Shown one piece after another: positions 14,642-22,209 of a stretch of DNA of 27,493 bases. Both the position numbers and the translations under genes were made by a program. The DNA is from an uncultured Oscillospiraceae bacterium. Lineage in GTDB: Bacteria > Bacillota > Clostridia > Oscillospirales > Oscillospiraceae. Within the stretch, counting starts at the first letter, position 1, and each line of letters begins with the position of its first letter. Below the pieces are notes generated by a model that worked only from the letters and a program-made list of their open reading frames with translations, was not told where the DNA came from and made no database searches. The stretch is from positions 1 through 27,493 of the forward strand of contig CAKTOH010000018.1 of NCBI GenBank assembly GCA_934589705.1, given 5' to 3'.

Positions 14642-16120
14642 ATGGAAGAAAACAAGAACGATCAGGCGAGCTTGCCGGAAACCCCTTCCGAAAGCCCCGC
14701 CTGTGGAAACAATAATGACCAGAAGATCAAGCTGAGCTCTGCCAAGATTGCCCTGGTGATTATGGGCGTGGCTATTTTGCTGGGGGTGCTGGCAGCGGTG
14801 ATTTTCCTGGGCATGGATCGCAGTCCCGCCCCGGCGGTGGAGACCACCGAGGTAAGCGAGACCGAGGCTCCTGCCACCATCCCCGCCGACGGCAACCCCG
14901 ACGACGAAACCGCCAAGGGCACCTACACCGCCTCTGACGAGGATGTGATTGCCGCCCACGACACGGTGGTTGCCCGGATGGGAGATGACACCCTGACCAA
15001 CGGTCAGCTGCAAATGTTCTACTGGACGGAGGTTCGGAATTTCCTGAGCAGCTACGGCTCCTATGCCTCCTATTTCGGCCTGGATCTGACCAAGCCTCTG
15101 GATGTGCAGACCTGCTCCATTGCCGATACCCAGTGCACCTGGCAGCAATTCTTCCTGGCAAGCGCCCTGAACAGCTGGCGCAACTACCAGGCCACCGCTG
15201 CCGAGGCGGAAGCCGCCGGTTTCCAGCTGGACGAGGAAACCCAGGCTCAGCTGGACGCCGCCATCGAGAATCTGGAGCAGAGCGCTCCCCTGTACGGCTT
15301 TGAAAACGCCGAGGAGCTGCTGAAGGACGATGTGGGCGAGGGCGCTACTCTGGACGACTACAGCCATTTCCTGAAGATCTACTACACCGGCAGCGTTTAC
15401 TTCTCCGACCTGTGCAAGACCCAGGAGCCCACCGACGAGGAAGTGGAGAAGTACTTTGACGAAAATGCCGAGGCCTATGAGAAGAACGGCCTGACCAAGG
15501 ACAATAAGACCGTGGACGTGCGCCACATTCTGGTGATGCCCGAGGGCGCGACCACCGACAATATCCGCACCGATACCTTCGACGATGCCGCCTGGGAAGC
15601 CAGCCGCCAGAAGGCCGAGGAACTGCTGGCCCAGTGGGAGCAGGGGGATAAGAGCGAGGAAAGCTTTGCTGAGCTTGCCAAGGCCAATTCCCAGGATGGT
15701 TCCGCCTCCGACGGCGGCCTGTACACCGGGGTTTCCGAGGGTCAGATGGTGGAGGCATTCAACGACTGGTGCTTTGACGATGTGCGTCAGCCCGGCGACT
15801 ACGGCATCGTGAAGACCGAGTTCGGCTATCACCTGATGTTCTTCGTGGGCAGCACCCCCGTCTGGAAGGAATCCGCCAGGAGCGACCTGTCCAATGCCCG
15901 GGCAAACGAGCTGCTGAACAGCATTCTGGAGAAGCACACCGTGGAGGCGGACTTTGACAAGATCCTCCTGGGCTATGTGGAGCTGAATACCCAGCAGACC
16001 GAGGAAGAGCCTGCTGCCGTGGAGAGAACCCCCGGCGACAACAATGTCTGGATTCTGGCAGGAGCCAGCCTGGCAGTACTCGCTGCCGCCGCCTTCGTCA
16101 TCCGCAAGAAGGAACAGTAA
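14642..16120 (+). CDS. Membrane-anchored parvulin-type peptidyl-prolyl isomerase (PrsA-like foldase)
   Basis: A 492-aa protein with a short charged cytoplasmic N-terminus, a transmembrane helix at about 34-58, then a long acidic extracytoplasmic region. Residues 160-285 look like a SurA/PrsA-type helical chaperone domain. The parvulin (rotamase) domain is at about 291-402: VDVRHILVMPEGA, FAELAKANSQDGSASDGGLY, FGYHLMFFVG. The C-terminus (469-487) is a second hydrophobic helix followed by RKKEQ, preceded by ERTPGDNN. It presumably assists folding of secreted proteins. Unlike typical PrsA there is no lipobox. The ATG at 14642 has GAGG 8 nt upstream; the frame is open 35 codons further but those overlap RNA element B. 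It is a single-gene transcript ending at the 16132-16168 terminator. Confidence 0.88.
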   Translation: MEENKNDQASLPETPSESPACGNNNDQKIKLSSAKIALVIMGVAILLGVLAAVIFLGMDRSPAPAVETTEVSETEAPATIPADGNPDDETAKGTYTASDEDVIAAHDTVVARMGDDTLTNGQLQMFYWTEVRNFLSSYGSYASYFGLDLTKPLDVQTCSIADTQCTWQQFFLASALNSWRNYQATAAEAEAAGFQLDEETQAQLDAAIENLEQSAPLYGFENAEELLKDDVGEGATLDDYSHFLKIYYTGSVYFSDLCKTQEPTDEEVEKYFDENAEAYEKNGLTKDNKTVDVRHILVMPEGATTDNIRTDTFDDAAWEASRQKAEELLAQWEQGDKSEESFAELAKANSQDGSASDGGLYTGVSEGQMVEAFNDWCFDDVRQPGDYGIVKTEFGYHLMFFVGSTPVWKESARSDLSNARANELLNSILEKHTVEADFDKILLGYVELNTQQTEEEPAAVERTPGDNNVWILAGASLAVLAAAAFVIRKKEQ

Positions 16121-16131
16121 TTTGTAATGAG

Positions 16132-16168
16132 AAAAAGTGCGTGCCGCATTTCGCGGCACGCACTTTTT
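16132..16168. terminator. Bidirectional terminator between the foldase gene and dus
   Basis: A perfect 16-bp hairpin, AAAAAGTGCGTGCCGC / GCGGCACGCACTTTTT, has T runs on both strands. It lies 12 nt after the plus-strand stop and 9 nt after the end of the converging dus gene, serving both. Confidence 0.95.
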
Positions 16169-16176
16169 GCCTATAT

Positions 16177-17097
16177 TCAGATCGGCGGGCAGGTATGGAG
16201 CACCTGGACGCTGAGAGCCCGGAATTGCGCCGCGTCGGTGGTTTTCCGCATCTGCTTCCAGAGTTTATCGCAGCCAGCGAACCGATCGTGCAGATAGGCC
16301 CAGTTTTCCTTCATCCGAAACAGCGCGTTCCGGCAGCCGGAGAATTCTTCGGTGTAGTCGTCCATCAGGGCGTTCAGGAAGGCTTCCAGTGTGTCGATCT
16401 CCGTGCCGCCGGCGAGCATTCCCGGATCGGCAATCAGTCCCCGGCCGATCATCACGGCGGGAAGCTGGGGATAGGCTTCCTCCAGTGCCCGGATGTCGGC
16501 AAGCGAACGGATATCTCCGTTGTAGCACAGGGGGATGGACGTATGCTCTGCGGCATAGCGGAACCATTCAATCTGAACCTGCCCTTCGTAGAATTGCCTG
16601 CGAACCCTGGGATGGACGATCAGCTCCCGGATGGGATACCGGTTGTATAGCGCCAGAACTTTCTCAAATTCCTCCGGTTCCTCCATTCCCAGCCGGGTTT
16701 TCACGGAAACGGGCAGGGGAGACTTTGCGAAAATCCGGTCGAAAAAGCTTGCCAGACTGTCCAGATCCCGGAGCATTCCGCTGCCCTTGCGCTTGGCAAC
16801 CACCGTGCCCGAGGGGCAGCCCACGTTCAGATTAATTTCGGCATAGCCCAGATTCTGGCAGGCTTCCGCCGCCCAGAGAAAGCTCTCTGGGTTGTTTGTC
16901 AGCACCTGGGGGACGGCGCAAAAGGGAACGCTGTCCGCTTTCGGCAGCTCCCGGGTCTCCCGGGAAGTGAATGTCCGGTGGACGGTGGGGGAGAAGAAGG
17001 GCATGTAGTACCGGTCAACGCCGCCGAAGAATCGGTGGTGCTCCCGGCGGTAAATGCTGTCCGTCAGTCCCTCCATGGGGGCGAAATAGTAGCGCAT
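16177..17097 (-). CDS. dus: tRNA-dihydrouridine synthase
   Basis: A 306-aa FMN-dependent Dus that reduces uridine to dihydrouridine in tRNA D-loops. MRYYFAPMEGLTDSIYR is the FMN-binding start of the TIM barrel. The catalytic cysteine is C94 in NLNVGCPSGTVVAKRKGSGML, and PVSVKTRLG, LIVHPRVRRQ and LCYNGDIRSLAD are the usual barrel blocks. The VMIGRGLIADPGML block binds FMN phosphate. I cannot tell which uridine position it modifies. The start at 17097 has AGAAAGAG upstream. It stands apart from rnjA because a 257-bp composite repeat separates them, and it ends on the shared terminator. Confidence 0.93.
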   Translation of the reverse strand: MRYYFAPMEGLTDSIYRREHHRFFGGVDRYYMPFFSPTVHRTFTSRETRELPKADSVPFCAVPQVLTNNPESFLWAAEACQNLGYAEINLNVGCPSGTVVAKRKGSGMLRDLDSLASFFDRIFAKSPLPVSVKTRLGMEEPEEFEKVLALYNRYPIRELIVHPRVRRQFYEGQVQIEWFRYAAEHTSIPLCYNGDIRSLADIRALEEAYPQLPAVMIGRGLIADPGMLAGGTEIDTLEAFLNALMDDYTEEFSGCRNALFRMKENWAYLHDRFAGCDKLWKQMRKTTDAAQFRALSVQVLHTCPPI

Positions 17098-17135
17098 AAG
17101 ATATCTCTTTCTTATTTTATGAGCCTGTCGAAAAA

Positions 17136-17175
17136 TGTCATTGCGAACCAGTCCGCAGACTGGTGTGGCAATCCG
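17136..17175 (+). repeat. Dispersed hairpin repeat, copy a
   Basis: TGTCATTGCGAACCAG...TGGTGTGGCAATCCG. The outer stem ATTGC/GCAAT encloses an inner stem CCAGTC/GACTGG with a CGCA loop. It forms the left end of a composite element whose inverted right end is copy b. Confidence 0.85.
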
Positions 17176-17181
17176 TTCTCC

Positions 17182-17241
17182 TGCCTTCCCCTGGGGGAAG
17201 GTGGCTCGCGCGTCTCACGCAAGCGCGAGACGGATGAGGGC
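17182..17241. repeat. 61-bp double-hairpin dispersed repeat, copy R2
   Basis: It has the same CCTTCCCC/GGGGAAGG and CTCGCGC/GCGCGAG palindromes as R1 and R3. It lies 6 nt after hairpin copy a, the same order and spacing as copy e plus R3 at the right end of the window. Confidence 0.85.
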
Positions 17242-17348
17242 ATTGCCTCTCCATTTGGGAGAGATGCCTCGAAGGGGCAAAGAGGGGATTGTTTACCCTC
17301 TCAGTCGGCTTCGCCGCCAGCTCCCCCAGAGTGGGAGCCAAGGAGAAA

Positions 17349-17392
17349 CGGATTGCCACACCAGTGACATCGGTCACTGGTTCGCAATGACA
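17349..17392 (-). repeat. Dispersed hairpin repeat, copy b (inverted)
   Basis: Reverse complement of the family, with inner stem CCAGTGAC/GTCACTGG around CGAT. It forms the right end of the composite element at 17136-17392. Confidence 0.85.
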
Positions 17393-17428
17393 TGCATGGT
17401 ACAGACTGCTTGCGTAAAAAACCGCAGT

Positions 17429-19084
17429 TTAGATTTCGGAAATCACCGGCAGAATCATGGGGTTGCGCTTGGTGGTCTTGTACAGGTAGCCGCTCAGGTC
17501 GTTCTTCACCGTGGACTTGATGGCAGACCAGTCCCGGACGCCCTTGCGCTGGCACCGCTCGATGGCCTCGGTAGCCACGTTCTGAAGAGACTCCATCAGC
17601 TGCTCGGATTCTTTGACGTAGATAAAGCCACGGGTGATGATGTCCGGCCCGGTGATGATGGAGCCGTCCTCGGCACTGAGGTTTACGCAGACCACGATCA
17701 TGCCGTCCTCAGCCAGGTGCTTCCGATCCCGGAGCACCACGCTGCCCACATCGCCTACGCCGCTGCCGTCCACGAAGACCCGGCCGGCGGTGACGGTGCC
17801 CTTGAGCTTGCAGCTCTTGGCGGTGAACTCAAACACGGAGCCGATTTCTCCGATGAAGATGTTCCGGGGGTTCATGCCCATGGCCTGAGCCAGCTTGCTG
17901 TGAATCTGCAAATGCCGCTGCTCGCCGTGAATAGGCAGGAAGAACCGGGGCTTCACCAGCCCGTGAATGATTTTCAGCTCCTCCTGACAGGCGTGACCGG
18001 ATACATGGAGCCCCTCGCTCTTCTCGTAGACCACATCGGCACCCTTCCGGTAGAGCTCGTTGATGATCTTGGAAATGGACTTTTCGTTGCCGGGAATGGC
18101 GGAGGCGGAGATGATGATCCGGTCGCCGGAGGTGATCTCCACCTGCTTGTGGGTGTTGAAGGCCATCCGGTACAGGGCGGACATATTCTCGCCCTGGGAG
18201 CCGGTGGACACGATGACAATCTTGTTCTTCGGCAGGCTCTTGATGGCGGCAATGTCCACGATGGTGCCCTGCTTTACCTTCAGATAGCCCAGCTCCTGGG
18301 CAACTTTGAGCATATTCTCCATGCTCCGGCCGGTGACAGCCACCTTCCGGCCATGCCGCTGGGCAGTGGCGATGATGGACTGGATCCGGTGCATGTTGGA
18401 GGCGAAGGTGGTGACGATGATCCGCTGGTCGCAGTTGCGGAACTGCCGCTCAAAGCTCTCGGCCACCAGATTCTCGCTGGGGGTGTAGCCGCTGCGCTCA
18501 ACGTTGGTGGAGTCGCAGAGCATGGCAAGGACGCCCTTGCTGCCCAGTTCCCCCAGACGGGCAAGATCCATCATGCCGTCTTTCGAGGTGGGGTCGATTT
18601 TGAAGTCGCCGGTCATGACCACGGTGCCAACGGGGGTGTGAATGGCGAAGGCCACCGCGTCGGCGATGGAATGGTTCACATGGATGAACTCCACCTGGAA
18701 CACACCGGCCTTGACCACATCCCCGGGCTTGTGGGTGATGAGCTTGACCTTGTCGGCCAGCTTGTGTTCTTCCAGCTTCAGCTTGATCAGACCGTTGGTC
18801 ATGGCGGTGCCGTGGATGGGGCAGTTGACCTCCCGCATGGCATAGGGAATGGAACCGATGTGATCTTCGTGACCGTGGGTGATGAACATGCCCCGCAGCT
18901 TCTTCTGGTTGGCAACCAGATAGGAAAAATCCGGAATTACCAGGTCTACGCCGTACATGTCCTCTTCCGGGAAGCCAACGCCGCAGTCCACCACGATCAT
19001 GTCCTTGCCGTACTCCAGTACGGTGCAGTTCTTGCCAATCTCATCCAGACCGCCAAGAGGAATAATTTTCAGTTTTTCAGCCAA
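17429..19084 (-). CDS. rnj: Ribonuclease J
   Basis: A 551-aa RNase J, a metallo-beta-lactamase/beta-CASP ribonuclease with 5'-3' exonuclease and endonuclease activity central to mRNA decay and rRNA maturation in Firmicutes. LKIIPLGGLDEIGKNCTVLEY opens the fold. The zinc motif HGHEDHIG is at residues 70-77, GTAMTNGLIKLKL and HVNHSIADAVAFAIHTPVGTVVMTGDFKID follow, and beta-CASP blocks include STGSQGE and HVSGHACQEEL. I start it at the TTG at 19084, with AAAGGAG 7 nt upstream, because the longer frame would run through the leader hairpin. It is transcribed from 19288-19316 with an unusually long leader of about 195 nt. Only one rnj gene is visible here, so J1 versus J2 cannot be decided. Confidence 0.95.
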   Translation of the reverse strand: MAEKLKIIPLGGLDEIGKNCTVLEYGKDMIVVDCGVGFPEEDMYGVDLVIPDFSYLVANQKKLRGMFITHGHEDHIGSIPYAMREVNCPIHGTAMTNGLIKLKLEEHKLADKVKLITHKPGDVVKAGVFQVEFIHVNHSIADAVAFAIHTPVGTVVMTGDFKIDPTSKDGMMDLARLGELGSKGVLAMLCDSTNVERSGYTPSENLVAESFERQFRNCDQRIIVTTFASNMHRIQSIIATAQRHGRKVAVTGRSMENMLKVAQELGYLKVKQGTIVDIAAIKSLPKNKIVIVSTGSQGENMSALYRMAFNTHKQVEITSGDRIIISASAIPGNEKSISKIINELYRKGADVVYEKSEGLHVSGHACQEELKIIHGLVKPRFFLPIHGEQRHLQIHSKLAQAMGMNPRNIFIGEIGSVFEFTAKSCKLKGTVTAGRVFVDGSGVGDVGSVVLRDRKHLAEDGMIVVCVNLSAEDGSIITGPDIITRGFIYVKESEQLMESLQNVATEAIERCQRKGVRDWSAIKSTVKNDLSGYLYKTTKRNPMILPVISEI

Positions 19085-19281
19085 TAAAATGCTCCTTTCT
19101 GCGCCGTTTCCGGGCATACGCCGGAAAACGGACAACACAAGCAGGCAGCCGATCTCCGCAGCCTCCGGCCCTGAACCGCCTTTGCTTAGGAAACGCGCCT
19201 GCTATTTCTTACTTAGGGAAACTCTGAAGCTTCCTTTTTTCTTTTTGGATGCTGCCGGAAAAGCCCCACCCGAACAGCGAC
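19085..19281 (-). promoter_or_regulatory. Long structured 5' leader of the RNase J gene
   Basis: From the predicted start near 19281, the transcript carries hairpin GGAAGCT-TCAG-AGTTTCC (19234-19217). Next is a region closed by GCAGGC/GCCTGC (19202-19197 with 19146-19141). The last is a 10-bp stem with one bulged T (CCGTTTTCCGG / CCGGAAACGG, 19131-19104) ending about 6 nt before the ribosome binding site. No known riboswitch signature was recognised. Confidence 0.55.
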
Positions 19282-19287
19282 ACCATG

Positions 19288-19316
19288 ATTATAGCACAAA
19301 ATCGGGAAAAAGTATA
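19288..19316 (-). promoter_or_regulatory. Extended -10 promoter for the RNase J gene
   Basis: On the minus strand, TGTGCTATAAT contains a consensus -10 (19293-19288) with an upstream TG. The -35 region is poor (TATACT at 17-nt spacing), as is common for extended -10 promoters. Confidence 0.7.
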
Positions 19317-19360
19317 CAGGAAATTGGTAAGCCTTTTTTACGGAAATCTCAGAAAAGAGG

Positions 19361-19389
19361 TTGCGGGATTTGGTTGGATTTGCTATAAT
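19361..19389 (+). promoter_or_regulatory. Promoter of the gdpP-rplI-dnaB-tilS-hpt-ftsH cluster
   Basis: -35 TTGCGG (19361-19366), a 17-nt spacer and -10 TATAAT (19384-19389). It predicts a start near 19396 and a leader of about 65 nt before the gdpP ATG at 19461. It is divergent from the RNase J promoter, with their -10 boxes about 90 bp apart. Confidence 0.8.
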
Positions 19390-19460
19390 ACCAGGTATAC
19401 TATGGATTGCTATGCCAGTTGCGGACATCAGCGGTTACTTAAGAAAAAGGAGGCGGCGCA

Positions 19461-21440
19461 ATGAACAGAAAGCTTGGAAAGCTTCTGCGTCCCGGAATGG
19501 GAATGTATTTTGTGGTGATGGCGGCTTTCTGCGCGGCAGCCCTGCTGGAGCGATACTTCTGGCTGGCGGCGGCGGAGACGGCGGTGACGCTGGTGGTGTT
19601 CATGCTCTACGTCATGAACCGGAATCGCCGGGATCGGCAGATTCAGCGGTATATCCAGACGGTTTCCAATACCCTGGAGGCTACCTCCCAGGGGGAGAGC
19701 CCCCTGCCCGCGGTGCTTATCCGGCTGGGGGACGGGGTCATTATCTGGGCCAACCACCGGTTCAGCGAGCTGACGGGCTATGCCGATACCATGATGGAGC
19801 AGCAGCTGGAAGAGGTGCTTCCGGACTTCCCGCTGGACTGGCTGGAAGCCGGCAAAACCGAATGCCCTCGGGATGCTTCCCTGGGCGACCGGCGCTATCG
19901 GGTCTACGGCACCACCGTCCGGGCGGAGGACAACCGGGGTACCATGCTGGGGGCACTGTATTTCAGTGACCTGACGGAGCTGTACCAGATTCGGGACGAA
20001 TATATCCGCTCCCGTCCGGTGATTGCCATCATCCTCATTGACAACTACGAGGAACTGACCAAGAACCTGACGGAAAGCGCCATTTCCTCCATGAACGCCC
20101 GGCTGAACGAGACCATCACCCAGTGGACGGAGGGCTACGGCGGCCTGCTCCGCAAGCTGGAGCGCAACCGGTTCCTGTTTATTTTTGAAAAGCGGGATTT
20201 GCAGCGGGCGGTGGACGATAAGTTTTCCCTGCTGGAATCCATCCATGAGATTACCAACCCCTCCGGCCTGCCCGCCTCCCTTTCCATCGGCCTGGGCGTG
20301 GACGGAGCCGGCTTTGACGAGGGCTATGATTTCGCGGCGCTGAGCATCGAAATGGCTCTGAGCCGGGGCGGCGACCAGGCGGTCGTCAAGGATCGGTTCA
20401 ATTTCAGCTTCTATGGCGGACGGAAGCGGGAGGCGGATTACCGGAGCAAGGTGCGCTCCCGGGTCACCGCCAACTCCCTGATGGAGCTCATCGGTCAGAG
20501 CGGCCATGTGTTCGTCATGGGTCATAGGAACGCCGATCTGGATTCGGTGGGCGCGGCCATGGGCGTGTGCTGCCTGTGCCGGAAGCGTGGCAAAAAGTGC
20601 AGCATCGTTATCGACCTGGAAAAGAACGCAGCTCCCAAGCTGATCGCCGAAATTCAGTCGGTGCCCCAGTACCGGGATATCTTCATCTCCGGACAGGATG
20701 CCCTGCTGATGGCGGACAACCGGAGTATTCTGATCGTGGTGGATACCAATCGGCCAGACCAGGTGGAGTGCCAGCCTCTGCTTGAGGCCATCACCAAGGT
20801 CTGCGTCATCGACCATCACCGCCGGGCGGCGGACTATATCAGCCCGGTGGTGGTGAACCTCCACGAGCCCTACGCTTCCTCGGCGGCAGAGCTGGTGACG
20901 GAGCTGCTTCAGTATACGGTGGAGAAGAAGGACGTGCTGCCCATTGAGGCCAAGTCCCTGATGGCGGGCATTTGTCTGGATACCAAGTTCTTCAACGTCC
21001 GCACCGGCGAGCGCACCTTTGAGGCGGCGGCCTCCCTGCGGCGGCTGGGTGCGGATACCACGGAGGTCAAGCTGCTGCTGCAGAACGACTTCCAGGATAC
21101 GATTGAGAAGTACGAGATCATCAAATCCGCCCGGCTCTACCGGGATGAGATCGCCATCGCGGCGCTGGACGTGTCCACCACCCGGGTGCTGGCGGCTCAG
21201 GCGGCGGATGAGCTGTTGAACATTTCCGGCATCACCGCCTCCTTCGTGCTCTACCCGGATGGAGATCAGGTGATTATTTCCGCCCGGAGTATCGGCGACG
21301 CCAATGTGCAGATGATTCTGGAGCCTCTGGGCGGCGGCGGCAACACGGCCACGGCCGGAGCCCAGGTGAAGAACGCGGACATGAAGGAAACCATGGACGC
21401 GCTGGTAGAGTCCATCGACCGATTCTATGATAATAATTGA
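19461..21440 (+). CDS. gdpP: Cyclic-di-AMP phosphodiesterase GdpP (YybT family)
   Basis: A 659-aa membrane-bound DHH/DHHA1 phosphodiesterase expected to hydrolyse c-di-AMP to pApA. Two transmembrane helices lie within residues 13-55. A PAS-like domain follows (about 80-175, VLIRLGDGVIIWANHRFSELTG), then a degenerate GGDEF domain (about 185-310, without a GGDEF signature). The DHH domain has MGHRNADLDSVGAAMG near 350-365, VVDTNRPDQ near 427 and VIDHHRRAADY near 450. The DHHA1 end contains VRTGERTFEAAASLRRLGADTTEVK and later a glycine-rich GGGGN. GGAGG lies 8 nt before the ATG. It heads the cluster gdpP-rplI-dnaB, an order conserved across Firmicutes. Confidence 0.96.
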   Translation: MNRKLGKLLRPGMGMYFVVMAAFCAAALLERYFWLAAAETAVTLVVFMLYVMNRNRRDRQIQRYIQTVSNTLEATSQGESPLPAVLIRLGDGVIIWANHRFSELTGYADTMMEQQLEEVLPDFPLDWLEAGKTECPRDASLGDRRYRVYGTTVRAEDNRGTMLGALYFSDLTELYQIRDEYIRSRPVIAIILIDNYEELTKNLTESAISSMNARLNETITQWTEGYGGLLRKLERNRFLFIFEKRDLQRAVDDKFSLLESIHEITNPSGLPASLSIGLGVDGAGFDEGYDFAALSIEMALSRGGDQAVVKDRFNFSFYGGRKREADYRSKVRSRVTANSLMELIGQSGHVFVMGHRNADLDSVGAAMGVCCLCRKRGKKCSIVIDLEKNAAPKLIAEIQSVPQYRDIFISGQDALLMADNRSILIVVDTNRPDQVECQPLLEAITKVCVIDHHRRAADYISPVVVNLHEPYASSAAELVTELLQYTVEKKDVLPIEAKSLMAGICLDTKFFNVRTGERTFEAAASLRRLGADTTEVKLLLQNDFQDTIEKYEIIKSARLYRDEIAIAALDVSTTRVLAAQAADELLNISGITASFVLYPDGDQVIISARSIGDANVQMILEPLGGGGNTATAGAQVKNADMKETMDALVESIDRFYDNN

Positions 21441-21455
21441 TAAGGAGAATAGATT

Positions 21456-21902
21456 ATGAAGGTTATTTTGTTGCAGGACGTAAAGGGCAAGGGCAAGAAG
21501 GGGCAGATGCTGGAGGTTTCCGACGGCTACGCCCGGAACTACATGCTGCCCAGGAAGATTGCCATCGAGGCTACCGCCGACGCGGTGAATACCATGCGCA
21601 TGAACGACAAGGCCACCCAGGAGCGGATCGCCAAGGAGAAGGCCGAGGCGCTGGAGGTTTCCAAGAAGCTCCGGGAGCTGACCGTTGTGGTCACCGCCAA
21701 GGGCGGCGGCAGCGGACGGCTCTTCGGCTCCATCACCAACGCCGAGGTTGCGGAGGCTCTGGAGAAGAAGACCGGCATCAAGCTGGACAAGCGGAAGATC
21801 GTGCTGAACGAGACCATCAAGACCGTGGGCACCTACACCGCCACCTGCAAGCTGGGCTATGAAATCACCGCCCCCCTGACGGTGAAAATCGAGGAAGCTT
21901 AA
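21456..21902 (+). CDS. rplI: 50S ribosomal protein bL9
   Basis: A 148-aa bL9. The N-terminal domain [40 protein letters not shown] is diagnostic, followed by the long connecting helix (about 45-75) and a C-terminal domain with [26 protein letters not shown] lies about 10 nt before the ATG, 15 nt after the gdpP stop, so it is cotranscribed. No terminator follows; instead an inverted pair of hairpin repeats separates it from dnaB. Confidence 0.98.
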   Translation: MKVILLQDVKGKGKKGQMLEVSDGYARNYMLPRKIAIEATADAVNTMRMNDKATQERIAKEKAEALEVSKKLRELTVVVTAKGGGSGRLFGSITNAEVAEALEKKTGIKLDKRKIVLNETIKTVGTYTATCKLGYEITAPLTVKIEEA

Positions 21903-21912
21903 ACATTTAGAA

Positions 21913-21958
21913 TGTCATTGCGAACCAGTGACCGATGTCACTGGTGTGGCAATCCCCC
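21913..21958 (+). repeat. Dispersed hairpin repeat, copy c
   Basis: TGTCATTGCGAACCAG... with inner stem CCAGTGAC-CGAT-GTCACTGG and outer stem ATTGC/GCAAT, continuing to AATCCCCC. Copy d lies inverted 48 nt downstream. Confidence 0.85.
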
Positions 21959-22005
21959 GGTTGAACGTAAAAACTATCGGTTTAGGAATCAAGATGTTTG
22001 AATAT

Positions 22006-22050
22006 CCGGGGGATTGCCACGCCAGTGTGAGCACTGGCTCGCAATGACAT
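22006..22050 (-). repeat. Dispersed hairpin repeat, copy d (inverted)
   Basis: Reverse complement of the family, with inner stem CCAGTG-CTCA-CACTGG. Together with copy c it makes a long inverted repeat whose inner ends (CCCCCGG / CCGGGGG) also pair, in the 307-nt gap between rplI and dnaB. Confidence 0.85.
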
Positions 22051-22126
22051 GGATTTTTGACAGCCTTATCTCGTAGACCAATGCCCACATTGGCCCGCCC
22101 CCTATCCACCGGGGACGTGCGCAAGC

Positions 22127-22148
22127 GGGACGATGAGGGCATCGTCCC
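22127..22148. repeat. Small perfect palindrome upstream of dnaB
   Basis: GGGACGAT-GAGGGC-ATCGTCCC, an 8-bp perfect stem. It shares GATGAGGGC with the 61-bp repeats and is probably another dispersed repeat type. It has no T run, so it is not called a terminator. The remaining 60 nt to dnaB hold a small CGTG/CACG hairpin and the ribosome binding site. Confidence 0.5.
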
Positions 22149-22209
22149 CTACAGAAAACCCTGAAAATCGTGTGAAATCACGCCAAATGAGAAAGAAAGG
22201 AGAAACGGC

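Larger units (their letters stand above)
17136..17392. repeat. 257-bp composite repeat with inverted ends
   Basis: Hairpin copy a, then R2, then two further imperfect palindromes (CTCTCCATTTGGGAGAG near 17247-17263, GGCTTCGCC and CTCCCCCAGAGTGGGAG near 17309-17337), then hairpin copy b inverted. The ends are therefore terminal inverted repeats of about 40 bp. No coding frame of interest is present, and there is no recognisable transposase. It fills most of the 331-nt gap between dus and rnjA. Confidence 0.7.

Noticed and set aside
17393..17428. Terminator after the RNase J gene (T run on the minus strand near 17416-17421)
   Set aside because: The sequence before the T run (CCGAAATC...CTGCGG) pairs over only 3 bp, so no convincing hairpin is present.
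22060..22209. Possible riboswitch or promoter before dnaB
   Set aside because: Only small palindromes typical of dispersed repeats and a ribosome binding site are visible; no -35/-10 pair or aptamer signature was found.
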